Shown: piece by piece, positions 35,698 through 44,356 of the stretch
Position numbering within the stretch: the first letter of the stretch is position 1
Layout of the letters: each line of letters starts with the position of its first letter
Assembly: GCF_013294005.1 (NCBI RefSeq)
Contig: NZ_JABSNK010000001.1
Span: 186,001-250,000 of the forward strand
Reading direction: 5' to 3'
Length of the DNA stretch: 64,000 bases
Origin: Flavobacterium gelidicaeli
Lineage (GTDB): Bacteria > Bacteroidota > Bacteroidia > Flavobacteriales > Flavobacteriaceae
Notes under the pieces: model-generated
What the model saw: only the letters and a program-made list of their open reading frames with translations
Told to the model about the DNA's origin: nothing
Databases searched by the model: none
Translations under genes and position numbers: made by a program

Positions 35698-36023
35698 TAC
35701 ATGCTGCGTTTTATAGGTCCTGTAGCTTCTTCAATATCTTCTTTGACTTTATTAGCCTGAACAATTGAATCTCCTATAAGGTCTTGTTTTACTTTGGTGA
35801 TTTCGTTATTGATATTTCCAGTCATATCAGAAAGCGATTTAGCATCTAAACCGTTTGCCTCTACTCCTTTTTGGATCTCGCTCTTAATATCATTTGTTGC
35901 ATTCTTTAATTGCGCCATAGCTTTCCCCATAGTACGCGCCATTTCTGGAACTTTATCCGCTCCAAAAAGCATAAGTACAATAAACATGATAAAAACTAAC
36001 TCTCCTCCTCCTATGCCAAACAT
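35697..36023 (-). CDS. tatA: Twin-arginine translocase subunit TatA/TatB family
   Basis: 108 residues: a short N-terminal membrane helix (GGELVFIMFIVLMLFG), the glycine hinge and FGADKVPEMARTMGKAM amphipathic helix, then a long charged helical tail. This is the TatA/E-TatB layout. The longer tail slightly favours a TatB-like role, but Bacteroidota often encode TatA and TatC only. It is coupled to the PAP2 gene downstream; no tatC is visible in the window. Confidence 0.88.
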   Translation of the reverse strand: MFGIGGGELVFIMFIVLMLFGADKVPEMARTMGKAMAQLKNATNDIKSEIQKGVEANGLDAKSLSDMTGNINNEITKVKQDLIGDSIVQANKVKEDIEEATGPIKRSM

Positions 36024-36087
36024 ATTTTTACTTTTTTATTGTTGCAAAGATATTAAATTTAGATTCCTTGTGATTTAAATTAATCAT

Positions 36088-36119
36088 AAAAAAAAGACTC
36101 TGTTACGAGTCTTTTTTTT
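36088..36119. terminator. Terminator after the M1 peptidase gene
   Basis: A run of A then GACTC (36096-36100), loop TGTTAC, GAGTC (36107-36111) then a T run. With the flanking A/T pairs the stem spans 13 bp. It ends the long minus-strand transcript 41919-36133. Confidence 0.85.
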
Positions 36120-36132
36120 ATAGCAAATTGTT

Positions 36133-38373
36133 TTAATCAAACTTAGATTTCACAGCCTCTTTTGGCCAAGTGTTATTAGTCACATCAATATCTGCAGTTT
36201 CTAATTTAGGATCTATTTGAATTTTCTTAATTGCTTTTTCTGTAGCGTAAACTTTCTTAGCTGTTTCATTGCTTTTTCTCCAGATTTGTGCAGGATATTT
36301 AAAGTTCTCAACAGTACCATCTTCATAAGTAAGCTCAACAAGGATAGGCATAATCATACCACCTGGCTTATTGAACTCTACTTCGTAGAAATATTTAGGT
36401 GATTTCAAACTTCCTTTTTCTTCTTTAGAAAGCGTGCTTACATAATCAGAAAGTAGTTTAACTTCTTCAATTTTTAATGCTTTTTTGTCTTTTGAACTCA
36501 ATTCAGCATTATCTCCTTCTACTAAATAAACAAACGGTCCCGTTTCTACACCAAAACGACCTCTTCTTACTTTAGCATTTTTCAATGCCGCAGTAGGCGT
36601 TTCAGTCACATAGTATTGTTTTACATTACTAATTCCGATATCTACAAAATCAGTTGAGTAAAACCAACCTCTAAAAAACCAATCTAAATCAACCCCAGAT
36701 GCATCTTCCATTGTTCTAAAGAAATCTTCTGGCGTAGGATGTTTGAATTTCCAACGGTTTGCATATACTTTAAAAGCATGGTCAAACAATTCTCTACCCA
36801 TAATAGTCTCTCTTAAAATATTAAGACCTGTTGCCGGTTTTCCATAAGCATTATTTCCAAATTGGATAATCCCTTCAGAATTAGACATGATAGGCTCTAA
36901 ATATTTTTGATCACCACTCATATAAGGTACAATGTTTTTAGCCGGCCCTCTACGAGAAGGAAAATTTGTTCCCAATTCGTCTTCAGCCATAAATTCCATG
37001 AACGAATTCAAACCTTCATCCATCCAAGTCCATTGACGTTCATCAGAGTTTACAATCATAGGGAAAAAGTTGTGCCCTACCTCATGAATTACTACGCCAA
37101 TCATTCCGTTTTTAATTTGTTCGCTAGTCACTCCGTTTTCGTCAGGACGACCAAAGTTCCAACAAATCATTGGATACTCCATTCCTTGATCAGCTGCTGA
37201 TACAGAAACTGCTTTTGGATAAGGATAATCAAATGTGTGTGATGAATAACTTTTTAATGTATGTGCCACCATCATAGTAGATGTTTCTCCCCATAATGGA
37301 TTTGCTTCTTTAGGATATACAGAAGCTGCCATTACTACTTTATCATTTAATTTAACTGCCATAGCATCATAAATAAACTTTCTAGAAGTAGCAATACCAA
37401 AATCTCTAACATTTTTAGCACTAAATTTCCAAGTTTTCTTTTTAGTAGAGAACCCTTTTTCAGCTGCTTCAGCTTCTTCTTGTGTTACGATTACTACTGG
37501 TTTATCAAAAGACTTTTGAGCCAACTCATATCTTTTAACCTGTGCTGGAGTAAATACTTCGCTTCTGTTTGTTAACTCTCCTGTTGCTTCCATAACGTGG
37601 TCAGCAGGAACAGTAATATTTACATCAAAGTTTCCAAAAGGTAAAGCAAATTCTCCACCACCCCAAAACTGCATATTCTGCCATCCTTCAACGTCATTGT
37701 ACACTGCCATTCTTGGGTAGAATTGTGCAATTACATACAATCTATTGTTCTCTTTTTCAAATAATTCATAACCTGAACGACCACCTTCTAACTGGTAGTT
37801 ATTAATATTATACCACCATTTAATAGAGAAAGAGATTGTTGCTCCAGGTTTCATTGGCGTAGCTAAATTGATACGCATCATGGTATGATTAATAGTATAA
37901 GACAAAGGAGCACCTTTTACATCTTTTACATACTCGATATTAAAACCACGTTCAAGATCTTGTTTTAAAAACTTATTAGTAAAGTTGCTTGCAGGAAAAG
38001 TTTGTTCCATTCGATCACTATCAGCTAATGGAGACTCAGAATCCTTTGCAGCTTGATTTTGATCTAACTGCACCCATAAATATTCAAGAGAATCTGGTGA
38101 ATTATTATAATAAGTAATGGTTTCAGAACCACTTAGTTTTGCGTTTTTATCGTCTAACTCTACATCAATCTTATAATCTGCTTGTTGTTGATAATAAGCT
38201 GGACCTGGCGCTCCAGAGGCTGTACGAAACATATTAGGCGTTGCTAATAAATCGTACATTTGACTAAACTTATTAGTGTCGTACTTCCCTGATTGTTTTG
38301 GAGCAACTGTTGTTGCCTTTTCTTGCGCTAACATTAGCACAGGAAAAAGAAATAAGAGTGTAATTTTCTTCAT
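36133..38373 (-). CDS. M1-family zinc metallopeptidase, secreted
   Basis: 746 residues with a signal peptide (MKKITLLFLFPVLMLAQ). The zinc site is complete: HEVGH at 430-434 and the third ligand Glu453 in WMDEGLNSF. The usual exopeptidase motif GxMEN reads GMEYP (about 397-401), as in a distinct Bacteroidota subgroup of M1 enzymes, so aminopeptidase activity is not assured. Acts in the periplasm or outside. It lies 64 bp downstream of the overlapping 41919-38438 gene run on the same strand and probably belongs to the same transcript. Confidence 0.9.
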   Translation of the reverse strand: MKKITLLFLFPVLMLAQEKATTVAPKQSGKYDTNKFSQMYDLLATPNMFRTASGAPGPAYYQQQADYKIDVELDDKNAKLSGSETITYYNNSPDSLEYLWVQLDQNQAAKDSESPLADSDRMEQTFPASNFTNKFLKQDLERGFNIEYVKDVKGAPLSYTINHTMMRINLATPMKPGATISFSIKWWYNINNYQLEGGRSGYELFEKENNRLYVIAQFYPRMAVYNDVEGWQNMQFWGGGEFALPFGNFDVNITVPADHVMEATGELTNRSEVFTPAQVKRYELAQKSFDKPVVIVTQEEAEAAEKGFSTKKKTWKFSAKNVRDFGIATSRKFIYDAMAVKLNDKVVMAASVYPKEANPLWGETSTMMVAHTLKSYSSHTFDYPYPKAVSVSAADQGMEYPMICWNFGRPDENGVTSEQIKNGMIGVVIHEVGHNFFPMIVNSDERQWTWMDEGLNSFMEFMAEDELGTNFPSRRGPAKNIVPYMSGDQKYLEPIMSNSEGIIQFGNNAYGKPATGLNILRETIMGRELFDHAFKVYANRWKFKHPTPEDFFRTMEDASGVDLDWFFRGWFYSTDFVDIGISNVKQYYVTETPTAALKNAKVRRGRFGVETGPFVYLVEGDNAELSSKDKKALKIEEVKLLSDYVSTLSKEEKGSLKSPKYFYEVEFNKPGGMIMPILVELTYEDGTVENFKYPAQIWRKSNETAKKVYATEKAIKKIQIDPKLETADIDVTNNTWPKEAVKSKFD

Positions 38374-38437
38374 GGTTAGGTTTCAAGTTATTTAAGTGTG
38401 TGAAAATAACTTATTTCAGCAAAACACCAATAACCAA

Positions 38438-38941
38438 TTAGAACTTTAACACATAATTTGTTGCAGATTCTGTAAAAAGATAGCTTTGTTTGTCTCCTAA
38501 ACCCGTAAAATGTGTAATGTTTTGCTGTTCTACGTCTAAATCTATTAAAACAGCATTGTAGGTTTCTAAACTTTTTACCTTCTTAATATCCCTAATATTC
38601 AAGTAACATATAATTACATCGCTTTCTATTTCTTTACTTAAATAGTTCATAGGCTCAAACTCCCCATTAACTTTAAGTCGGAATTTTTCTGATAAATATT
38701 TTTGCATTAAAACAATATCTTCAGGAGTTTCTTTTGCTGTTCCTAAGTGTGTTATTTTCTTATATTTTTTCTCTAACACTTTATTCAAATCATCTACAAA
38801 AATCCTCGTAGTGATCTCTAACATTTTTTTCTCTGGAGCATAGTTTATTTGGTAAATTCCCATGTAGAATTTATGCGCACTAAAGGCTGTTAATGTCAAT
38901 AAAAAAAAAGTTGTTAAAACGTAAATAGTTATTTTTTTCAT
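38438..38941 (-). CDS. Secreted protein resembling the DUF6702 family
   Basis: 167 residues with a signal peptide ending near FSAHKF. The features AHKFYMGIYQINYAPEKKMLEITTRIFVDDLN and a closing segment with FTxxxxxYVLKF resemble small flavobacterial DUF6702 proteins that sit next to M1 peptidase genes. Function unknown. It overlaps the preceding gene by 4 bp (ATGA), so it is part of the coupled run that leads into the peptidase. Confidence 0.6.
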   Translation of the reverse strand: MKKITIYVLTTFFLLTLTAFSAHKFYMGIYQINYAPEKKMLEITTRIFVDDLNKVLEKKYKKITHLGTAKETPEDIVLMQKYLSEKFRLKVNGEFEPMNYLSKEIESDVIICYLNIRDIKKVKSLETYNAVLIDLDVEQQNITHFTGLGDKQSYLFTESATNYVLKF

Positions 38942-39693
38942 TTTTCAAAAGTACTAATTCTTTTAAATTCTTTGTTTTTTGAAATTAAAAAATCCAATAA
39001 TAAAAAACGATCTTCTGGTTTTAGATAGTTTCTAGAGTCGGTATCATTTGACGTGTATAATAAAAACAAATCGATTTCGTCTTTATTTAATTTTAAGTCT
39101 CTTTCAAAAAATATTGGATCAAAATTGATTTTTACATATTGAGAAAATGCAATATCGCTAAGCACTTCGTCTTTATCCTCAGGTTTCTTTTTTAATATTT
39201 TTTTAATTTCTTTAAATATTCTTACAAAATCTGTACCATCTGTTATGGTACCATCTGAAGGCATTACTTGATTTTTAGGAGATGATTTTGCATCGTCAAA
39301 ATATTTAGTATCCACAAAACGTTGCGAGTTACCACTTAATCCATTTACTTTTAATCGATTTGAAATAACTACTTCTTGTAACTCATTATTAGCCACATTA
39401 AGCTTAACTATAAAAAGTGATGCTTGGCAATTGCCCACAGTCAACACTAGTTTTTTAGGCTCGAAAGTTAAACTAGAAAATATTAAGACATCCTTTGGCT
39501 TAGCCAAAATATCAAAAAAACCATTTGCTTTTATAAATGTTCTTTTTTCAGAGGTAACATTAATTACGTAACCGCTTTCTAATTGTATTGAATCATTAAC
39601 AACCTGACCATGTAGTAGCTTTCGATCATCTGTTTGACTAAAACTAAACTGAAAACACAGCAACACAACAAGAACCTTAACTACCTTTTTCAT
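38938..39693 (-). CDS. Carboxypeptidase-regulatory-like domain protein (paralog 4, divergent)
   Basis: 251 residues: signal peptide (ends FSFSQ), then a CarboxypepD_reg-like beta domain (about 25-110; LHGQVVNDSIQLESGYVINVTSEKRTFIKANGFFDILAKPKDVLIFSS, ending in LQEVVISNR). The C-terminal half differs from the three upstream paralogs: it lacks the LGI and AERRL segments and is lysine-rich. Its start overlaps the upstream gene by 17 bp. Function unknown; relatives appear to sit in the periplasm or outer membrane. Confidence 0.65.
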   Translation of the reverse strand: MKKVVKVLVVLLCFQFSFSQTDDRKLLHGQVVNDSIQLESGYVINVTSEKRTFIKANGFFDILAKPKDVLIFSSLTFEPKKLVLTVGNCQASLFIVKLNVANNELQEVVISNRLKVNGLSGNSQRFVDTKYFDDAKSSPKNQVMPSDGTITDGTDFVRIFKEIKKILKKKPEDKDEVLSDIAFSQYVKINFDPIFFERDLKLNKDEIDLFLLYTSNDTDSRNYLKPEDRFLLLDFLISKNKEFKRISTFEK

Positions 39694-40411
39694 CTTTATT
39701 TATTTTTTTATATTTCTCAGCCAAAATACCTATTAGGAATTTAGCCAATGTTTTATTTTTAGACTCTATCGCCGATACAAATGTAGTATCCTCAACACAG
39801 TAATACTGAAAACCACTAATGTAATCTGCAGGAATTTTTAATTGATCTATATAAAATTCATCCTCAAAAAGATATACTAGTCGGTTTAAAGCTGTTTGCT
39901 TTGCCTCCACCACAATTACCTTTTTTAGCATGGCTTTCCTACCAGAAATAGTATTTAACAGTCCGTCAATTCCATTACCTGATGTTGCCGTGTATAATTT
40001 TCGTTCTGCTTGCGTATATTTCTTTTGTCCATACGGAATAATCCCAAGGCTTTCAGCAGTAATACTAGAGGGCTCTGCAATAATAACTTCATCTAGCGGA
40101 ATACTCTTATAATTCATTTGGATTTTTAACTCTCCTAAAACGATATCATTTGCGGCAATAGTTTTACGTAAAGTTACGAGATTTACCGCAGTAAACACTA
40201 GTAAATCGCCTTCTTTTACCATAATATTAAATTGCCCCACTTCATTTGAAGTCGTACTTAAATTCAATGTTTGATTAACCACATTGACCTGCCCCATATA
40301 ATCACTATTAACCATGATACTCCCTCTCAACGTTTTAGAAATATCTATTTGACTATACATCGATTGACATACTAGCAATAAAAAAAGCAGTACCGTATTA
40401 TTTATCCTCAC
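39677..40411 (-). CDS. Carboxypeptidase-regulatory-like domain protein (paralog 3)
   Basis: 244 residues with a signal peptide (ends SMYSQ), a CarboxypepD_reg-like domain (LRGSIMVNSDYMGQVNVVN through LDEVIIAE) and the C-terminal block shared with its neighbours: SLGIIPYGQKKYTQAERKLYTAT, ISGRKAMLKK, an IPADYISGFQYY-like segment and LIGILAEKYKK. Function unknown. It overlaps both flanking genes (14 and 17 bp), so its expression is probably coupled to theirs. Confidence 0.65.
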   Translation of the reverse strand: MRINNTVLLFLLLVCQSMYSQIDISKTLRGSIMVNSDYMGQVNVVNQTLNLSTTSNEVGQFNIMVKEGDLLVFTAVNLVTLRKTIAANDIVLGELKIQMNYKSIPLDEVIIAEPSSITAESLGIIPYGQKKYTQAERKLYTATSGNGIDGLLNTISGRKAMLKKVIVVEAKQTALNRLVYLFEDEFYIDQLKIPADYISGFQYYCVEDTTFVSAIESKNKTLAKFLIGILAEKYKKINKDEKGS

Positions 40412-41168
40412 AAGAAATGTTTTGTTTGTATTTATTTGCCAAGTCTATGATCATGAATCGCAGCATTGCCGTTTCTCCTTTTTCTAATTCTTTAGCAAAT
40501 GTATTGTTTTCAATAACATAAACCTTAAATCCCGAAACATACTGTGTACAAATCCCTAATTCATTAACATAGAAGCTTTCACTGTAATAACCACTTAACT
40601 TCTCGATATTACTACCTTTTTTCTCAGCTACTATTTGCTTTTTCACTCGCTTTGTACGACCGTTTATTTTATTTATCAAAGGATCTAAAGGCATTGATCC
40701 AGCTAGTAAACCAAGTAACATAATGGGCTTGAAATCACCTGTCGTTTGCAGCCGTCTTTCTGCTTGGGTATATTTTTTTTGATCTTTTGAAACAATTCCT
40801 AGTGACACCTCATTTATTACATTATCATTTGTAACCACAACCTCATTTAACACAGTAGCTTTTGAAGTCATTTTTATCGAAATAAAATCAGAAGCATCAA
40901 ATTTATCTAGCACTTTATAATCATAATCGTGAATATTAACACCACTAAAAACAATCAAATCTCCTGATTGAGCTGCTATAGCAAAGACTCCTTGATCATC
41001 ACAATACGTATTTTGTCTCTGTGTGACATTAACGATTCTAATTGCTTGTTTATAGCCATTATCTACCTTAACTACACCTTTAAGCATCGTTATTTGCTTT
41101 ACTTGACTCACAGTGATATGCGAAATAAGCAAAACTAGAAGATAGATATTACTTCTCTTGATTGGCAA
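40398..41168 (-). CDS. Carboxypeptidase-regulatory-like domain protein (paralog 2)
   Basis: 256 residues with a leader ending near HITVSQ, a CarboxypepD_reg-like domain (LKGVVKVDNGYKQAIRIVNV through LNEVVVTND) and the shared C-terminal block: SLGIVSKDQKKYTQAERRLQTT, INGRTKRVKK, and ANKYK near the end. Function unknown. It overlaps the upstream gene by 20 bp and the downstream gene by 14 bp. Confidence 0.65.
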   Translation of the reverse strand: MPIKRSNIYLLVLLISHITVSQVKQITMLKGVVKVDNGYKQAIRIVNVTQRQNTYCDDQGVFAIAAQSGDLIVFSGVNIHDYDYKVLDKFDASDFISIKMTSKATVLNEVVVTNDNVINEVSLGIVSKDQKKYTQAERRLQTTGDFKPIMLLGLLAGSMPLDPLINKINGRTKRVKKQIVAEKKGSNIEKLSGYYSESFYVNELGICTQYVSGFKVYVIENNTFAKELEKGETAMLRFMIIDLANKYKQNISCEDK

Positions 41169-41919
41169 TAATAACTTTATATTTAGTTGCTAATTCGCTC
41201 AATAAAAATTCAATCGTGGTTATATTTTTTGTTTTTAAAACCTTAGTAAACTTATCATTTTCTACTGCATAATAAAGAAATCCTTTTACGTAAGCTGTTG
41301 GAATATGTAATTTATTAGTATAATGATTTTGATCAAACATTCGATCTAGCATTGCCATAAAGATTTCTTTCTTCTCATTTGCCAGTTCTTTTTTCAACAT
41401 TGCTGATCTTCCAGAAATTAAATTAAAAATAGGATCTGCAGATATTGAACCACCAGCCATTAAACTAGGACTTGCACTTGCAGTAGGATCTAATGACGTT
41501 GCTCCTTTTAACCTACGTTCAGCTGGAGTATACGTTCTTTGACCTGCAGGGACAATCCCTAAAGCCACTGCATTAATATTATTGTAAGTTCTAATTATCA
41601 CCTCATTCAACTGATTCATAATAGGATTCATTTTTACATAAAGCAAACCGTTACTAAAAGCCTCATCTGTCAAAACTATACGAACACTTTTATATTGCAT
41701 TGCCGAAAACAATAGCGTTTCACCCAGAGCAGCTTTAATAGTAAAATCGCCATCTTCATTAGTAATGGTCGCTTCCTCCGTATTCGTATTAATTACATAA
41801 ACTCCACCAACATTTATATTTACATCACTAACATTTCCTTTCACTACTCCATATCCCACTTCTTGCGAAAAAGCATTAGCCGTAAGCAACATAAAAAAAA
41901 CAAACCCTAACTTAACCAT
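41149..41919 (-). CDS. Carboxypeptidase-regulatory-like domain protein (paralog 1)
   Basis: 256 residues with a signal peptide (ends ANAFSQ), a CarboxypepD_reg-like domain (VKGNVSDVNINVGGVYVINTN through LNEVIIRTY) and the shared C-terminal block: ALGIVPAGQRTYTPAERRLKGA, ISGRSAMLKKE, LATKYK. First gene of the overlapping run 41919-38438 and probably of the transcript ending at the M1 peptidase. No good promoter element is visible upstream. Function unknown. Confidence 0.65.
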   Translation of the reverse strand: MVKLGFVFFMLLTANAFSQEVGYGVVKGNVSDVNINVGGVYVINTNTEEATITNEDGDFTIKAALGETLLFSAMQYKSVRIVLTDEAFSNGLLYVKMNPIMNQLNEVIIRTYNNINAVALGIVPAGQRTYTPAERRLKGATSLDPTASASPSLMAGGSISADPIFNLISGRSAMLKKELANEKKEIFMAMLDRMFDQNHYTNKLHIPTAYVKGFLYYAVENDKFTKVLKTKNITTIEFLLSELATKYKVIIANQEK

Positions 41920-42077
41920 ACTATATTGTGAAATTAATTACTGATAATTCGTAAAAGTATCCTAATGTGTTCCAAATTAATTACTAATAAGGTGGTAAAT
42001 TAATGTTAATAAAAAAATTCAAGACGGTGATAATGTGCTGTGATTTTATACCTTTAACCGAAAAAATTTCTACAAAA

Positions 42078-42785
42078 ATGAAAAATATAATTATTGCAAG
42101 TACTTCCACAATACATGGCGGAGCGTATTTAGAATACATCTTACCTGAATTAAGCAGCCACTTTAAAGACTGCAAAACTGTACTTTTCATACCCTATGCA
42201 AGACCTAGCGGCATTAGTCACGATGAGTACACTGCTAAGGCAGCTGCGGCTTTCGCCAAAATTAATATTGCCATCAAAGGCATTCACGAATTTGAAGATA
42301 CCGCTGAAGCTATAAAAAATGCCGAAGGGATATTTACCGGTGGCGGCAATACTTTTTTACTCGTAACACAATTGTATCAAAACAAGATCATGTCTGCATT
42401 ATCTGAAACGATAAAAAACGGCACTCCATATTTAGGAACAAGCGCAGGAAGCGTAATTTGCGGTTTAAGCATGCAAAATACAAATGACATGCCTATTATC
42501 TATCCGCCCAGTTTTCAAACACTAGCAGTGATTCCGTTCAACATCAACGCACACTACCTTGATCCAGACACACAGTCAAAACACATGGGTGAAACCCGCG
42601 AGACAAGATTAAAAGAATTCCACGTTTTTAATTCAATACCAGTACTAGGATTGCGCGAAGGAAGTTGGCTGGAAGTAAGAAACAACAAAATAATTATAAA
42701 AGGAGGATTACAAGCGCGACTTTTTATGCCAAACGAAGCCCCATTAGAAATAGATAATAATAGTGACATAACAGACCTAAAATAA
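42078..42785 (+). CDS. pepE: Dipeptidase E (alpha-aspartyl dipeptidase, peptidase family S51)
   Basis: Start chosen at ATG 42078 (MKNIIIASTSTIHGG), which fits the family; the reading from 42003 adds 25 residues with no homologous character. The 235-residue enzyme has the nucleophile Ser122 in GTSAGS, Asp137 and His159 at spacings that match the Ser-Asp-His triad of Salmonella PepE (120/135/157), and GGGNTFLL. It cleaves dipeptides with N-terminal aspartate in the cytoplasm. A weak TACCTTTA element lies at 42049-42056. Confidence 0.9.
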   Translation: MKNIIIASTSTIHGGAYLEYILPELSSHFKDCKTVLFIPYARPSGISHDEYTAKAAAAFAKINIAIKGIHEFEDTAEAIKNAEGIFTGGGNTFLLVTQLYQNKIMSALSETIKNGTPYLGTSAGSVICGLSMQNTNDMPIIYPPSFQTLAVIPFNINAHYLDPDTQSKHMGETRETRLKEFHVFNSIPVLGLREGSWLEVRNNKIIIKGGLQARLFMPNEAPLEIDNNSDITDLK

Positions 42786-42790
42786 AAAAA

Positions 42791-42814
42791 GCCGAAACAA
42801 ATAAATGTTTCGGC
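42791..42814. terminator. Bidirectional terminator between pepE and the tRNA-Gly genes
   Basis: Arms GCCGAAACA (42791-42799) and TGTTTCGGC (42806-42814), loop of 6 nt, flanked by seven A on the left and eight T on the right, so it works for both converging transcripts. Confidence 0.9.
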
Positions 42815-42825
42815 TTTTTTTTAAG

Positions 42826-42898
<73 letters not shown>

Positions 42899-42910
42899 AT
42901 TAACAGGGTG

Positions 42911-42918
42911 CAAATATA
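42911..42918 (-). promoter_or_regulatory. -7 element of tRNA-Gly copy 1
   Basis: Minus-strand TATATTTG, consensus, 13 bp upstream of the mature 5' end at 42898. Confidence 0.6.
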
Positions 42919-42998
42919 AAGAATAATTTTATTTTAAACCAAATATTTTTGAATAAAAAATAAAAAAAATTACACAACACCTTCTATAAATAACAAAA

Positions 42999-43018
42999 CC
43001 GAAACATTGCTGTTTCGG
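42999..43018 (-). terminator. Terminator between the two tRNA-Gly genes
   Basis: Arms CCGAAACA (42999-43006) and TGTTTCGG (43011-43018), loop TTGC. On the minus strand it is followed by TTTTG. It is a diverged copy of the hairpin at 42791-42814. Confidence 0.75.
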
Positions 43019-43028
43019 CTTCTCTAAG

Positions 43029-43101
<73 letters not shown>

Positions 43102-43113
43102 ATTACTGTGGTG

Positions 43114-43121
43114 CAAATATA
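43114..43121 (-). promoter_or_regulatory. -7 element of tRNA-Gly copy 2
   Basis: Minus-strand TATATTTG, 13 bp upstream of the mature 5' end at 43101, the same spacing as for the other copy. Confidence 0.6.
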
Positions 43122-43377
43122 GAGAATAAAAACAGTTTGAAACAAGTTTTTTTTGAAAAAAATTTACATTAAAATCACTTTAATTTCTAATCATTTTAAA
43201 ATTAAAAGATTACACCAAAACTTTTTTTAATTATTTCATAAAAACATCTTACAAAAGTCCTTTTTTTGGCCTGATTGCACAATGAAAAGTCACTTTCTAA
43301 CAATATAAAAATAGTTTAAAAGCAATAATTATTAATGCTTATTATAGAAACCAGTAAATAACCACCTTCTAAAAACC

Positions 43378-43415
43378 AAAAAAGCCAGTCATAATTAATT
43401 ATGATTGGCTTTTTT
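43378..43415 (-). terminator. Terminator of the L,D-transpeptidase-like gene
   Basis: 18-nt arms (43378-43395 and 43398-43415) around a 2-nt loop with one non-Watson-Crick pair. The GCCA/TGGC core is followed on the minus strand by six T. Confidence 0.85.
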
Positions 43416-43440
43416 GACTTAATACAATAAGAAAATCTGT

Positions 43441-44169
43441 TTACGAAACTAATCTCGATGTTACTTTATACCCGTTAGAAGGATAGTAAATAAATAAACA
43501 TGACTTATCTTTTATTGTTCTTATAATTTCATTTGTCAATGCTAAAGGAATGGCTGGACAACCTAAGCTTCTTCCTAAGCGCTTATTGTTTCTAATAAAA
43601 CTTTGAGAAACATAATCAGCACCATGAATAACAACTGCTCTGTCTCTTGCATTACTATTGATTCCTTTTTCTAAACCATCAAGTCGCAATGACTTTCCAT
43701 GCTTACCTATATATATTTCTCCTGTAGCATAAAAACCTAAACTACTTTTAAAAGAAGAGGAGATGTTAGAAAAGCTTGTAGCAAACTCATCACCAGTATT
43801 TTTACCGTGAGCAACTAATGTGTTAAATAAAATGGTATTTGATGAAAGATCAATCACCCAAAGTCTGTTAGTGTTTGACGACATACTAAAATCAATCACC
43901 GTCAAGATGTCTTTACTTATAAGACCTTTTTCTTTTAATTGATTAAAACCCTTTAAGGCTTCAGTAAAAACAGTCAATTTAGGCAATGAAAACTCATTTG
44001 GATTTAATTTTTCGTAAACTAACTCTTCACGCGTTTCTTTTACATCTTTAGTAGCTAATGCATATTCTCTTACTTTCGGCTTTGAACTCTTTGCTTCAAC
44101 GGTTAGCAAATTAGAAATGAACACTAAAACAAGCATCACAACTATTGCAGGAATAAATTTGTACTTCAT
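43441..44169 (-). CDS. Murein L,D-transpeptidase catalytic-domain family protein (YkuD_2 type)
   Basis: 242 residues with an N-terminal signal or anchor helix (about 5-24). The catalytic region has HG at 182-183 (VVIHGADY) and the cysteine motif GRSLGCPAI with Cys204, the layout of the YkuD_2-type transpeptidase domain. Members are thought to act on peptidoglycan cross-links in the periplasm; activity has been shown for few. A TAGTTTTG promoter element is at 44205-44212. Confidence 0.85.
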   Translation of the reverse strand: MKYKFIPAIVVMLVLVFISNLLTVEAKSSKPKVREYALATKDVKETREELVYEKLNPNEFSLPKLTVFTEALKGFNQLKEKGLISKDILTVIDFSMSSNTNRLWVIDLSSNTILFNTLVAHGKNTGDEFATSFSNISSSFKSSLGFYATGEIYIGKHGKSLRLDGLEKGINSNARDRAVVIHGADYVSQSFIRNNKRLGRSLGCPAIPLALTNEIIRTIKDKSCLFIYYPSNGYKVTSRLVS

Positions 44170-44204
44170 TGATTATAATTAGGTTAAATAAAAGATTGGG
44201 GTTG

Positions 44205-44212
44205 CAAAACTA
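44205..44212 (-). promoter_or_regulatory. -7 element for the L,D-transpeptidase-like gene
   Basis: Minus-strand TAGTTTTG matches TAnnTTTG, 35 bp upstream of the ATG at 44169. Confidence 0.45.
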
Positions 44213-44304
44213 TAAAATTTATTCATAATACTGTAACATAAATAGTTAAAATTAAACAATCGGCGTATTTGTAAGTAAATAAACACACCAAAAACACTTA
44301 TTGC

Positions 44305-44334
44305 TTGCAGGTTTTATTTATTATGTTATTTTTG
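44305..44334 (+). promoter_or_regulatory. Promoter of the first CBM9/DUF5916 gene
   Basis: TTG (44305-44307), 19 nt, then TATTTTTG (44327-44334): both Bacteroidota elements at the usual spacing, ending 22 bp before the ATG at 44357. Confidence 0.65.
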
Positions 44335-44356
44335 TCTACCCAAGTCCTTAAAATTT

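Larger units (their letters stand above)
43102..43440. other. Intergenic region between tRNA-Gly and the L,D-transpeptidase-like gene
   Basis: 339 bases. It holds the tRNA -7 element at 43114-43121 and the terminator at 43378-43415. Nothing else is assignable. Confidence 0.6.
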
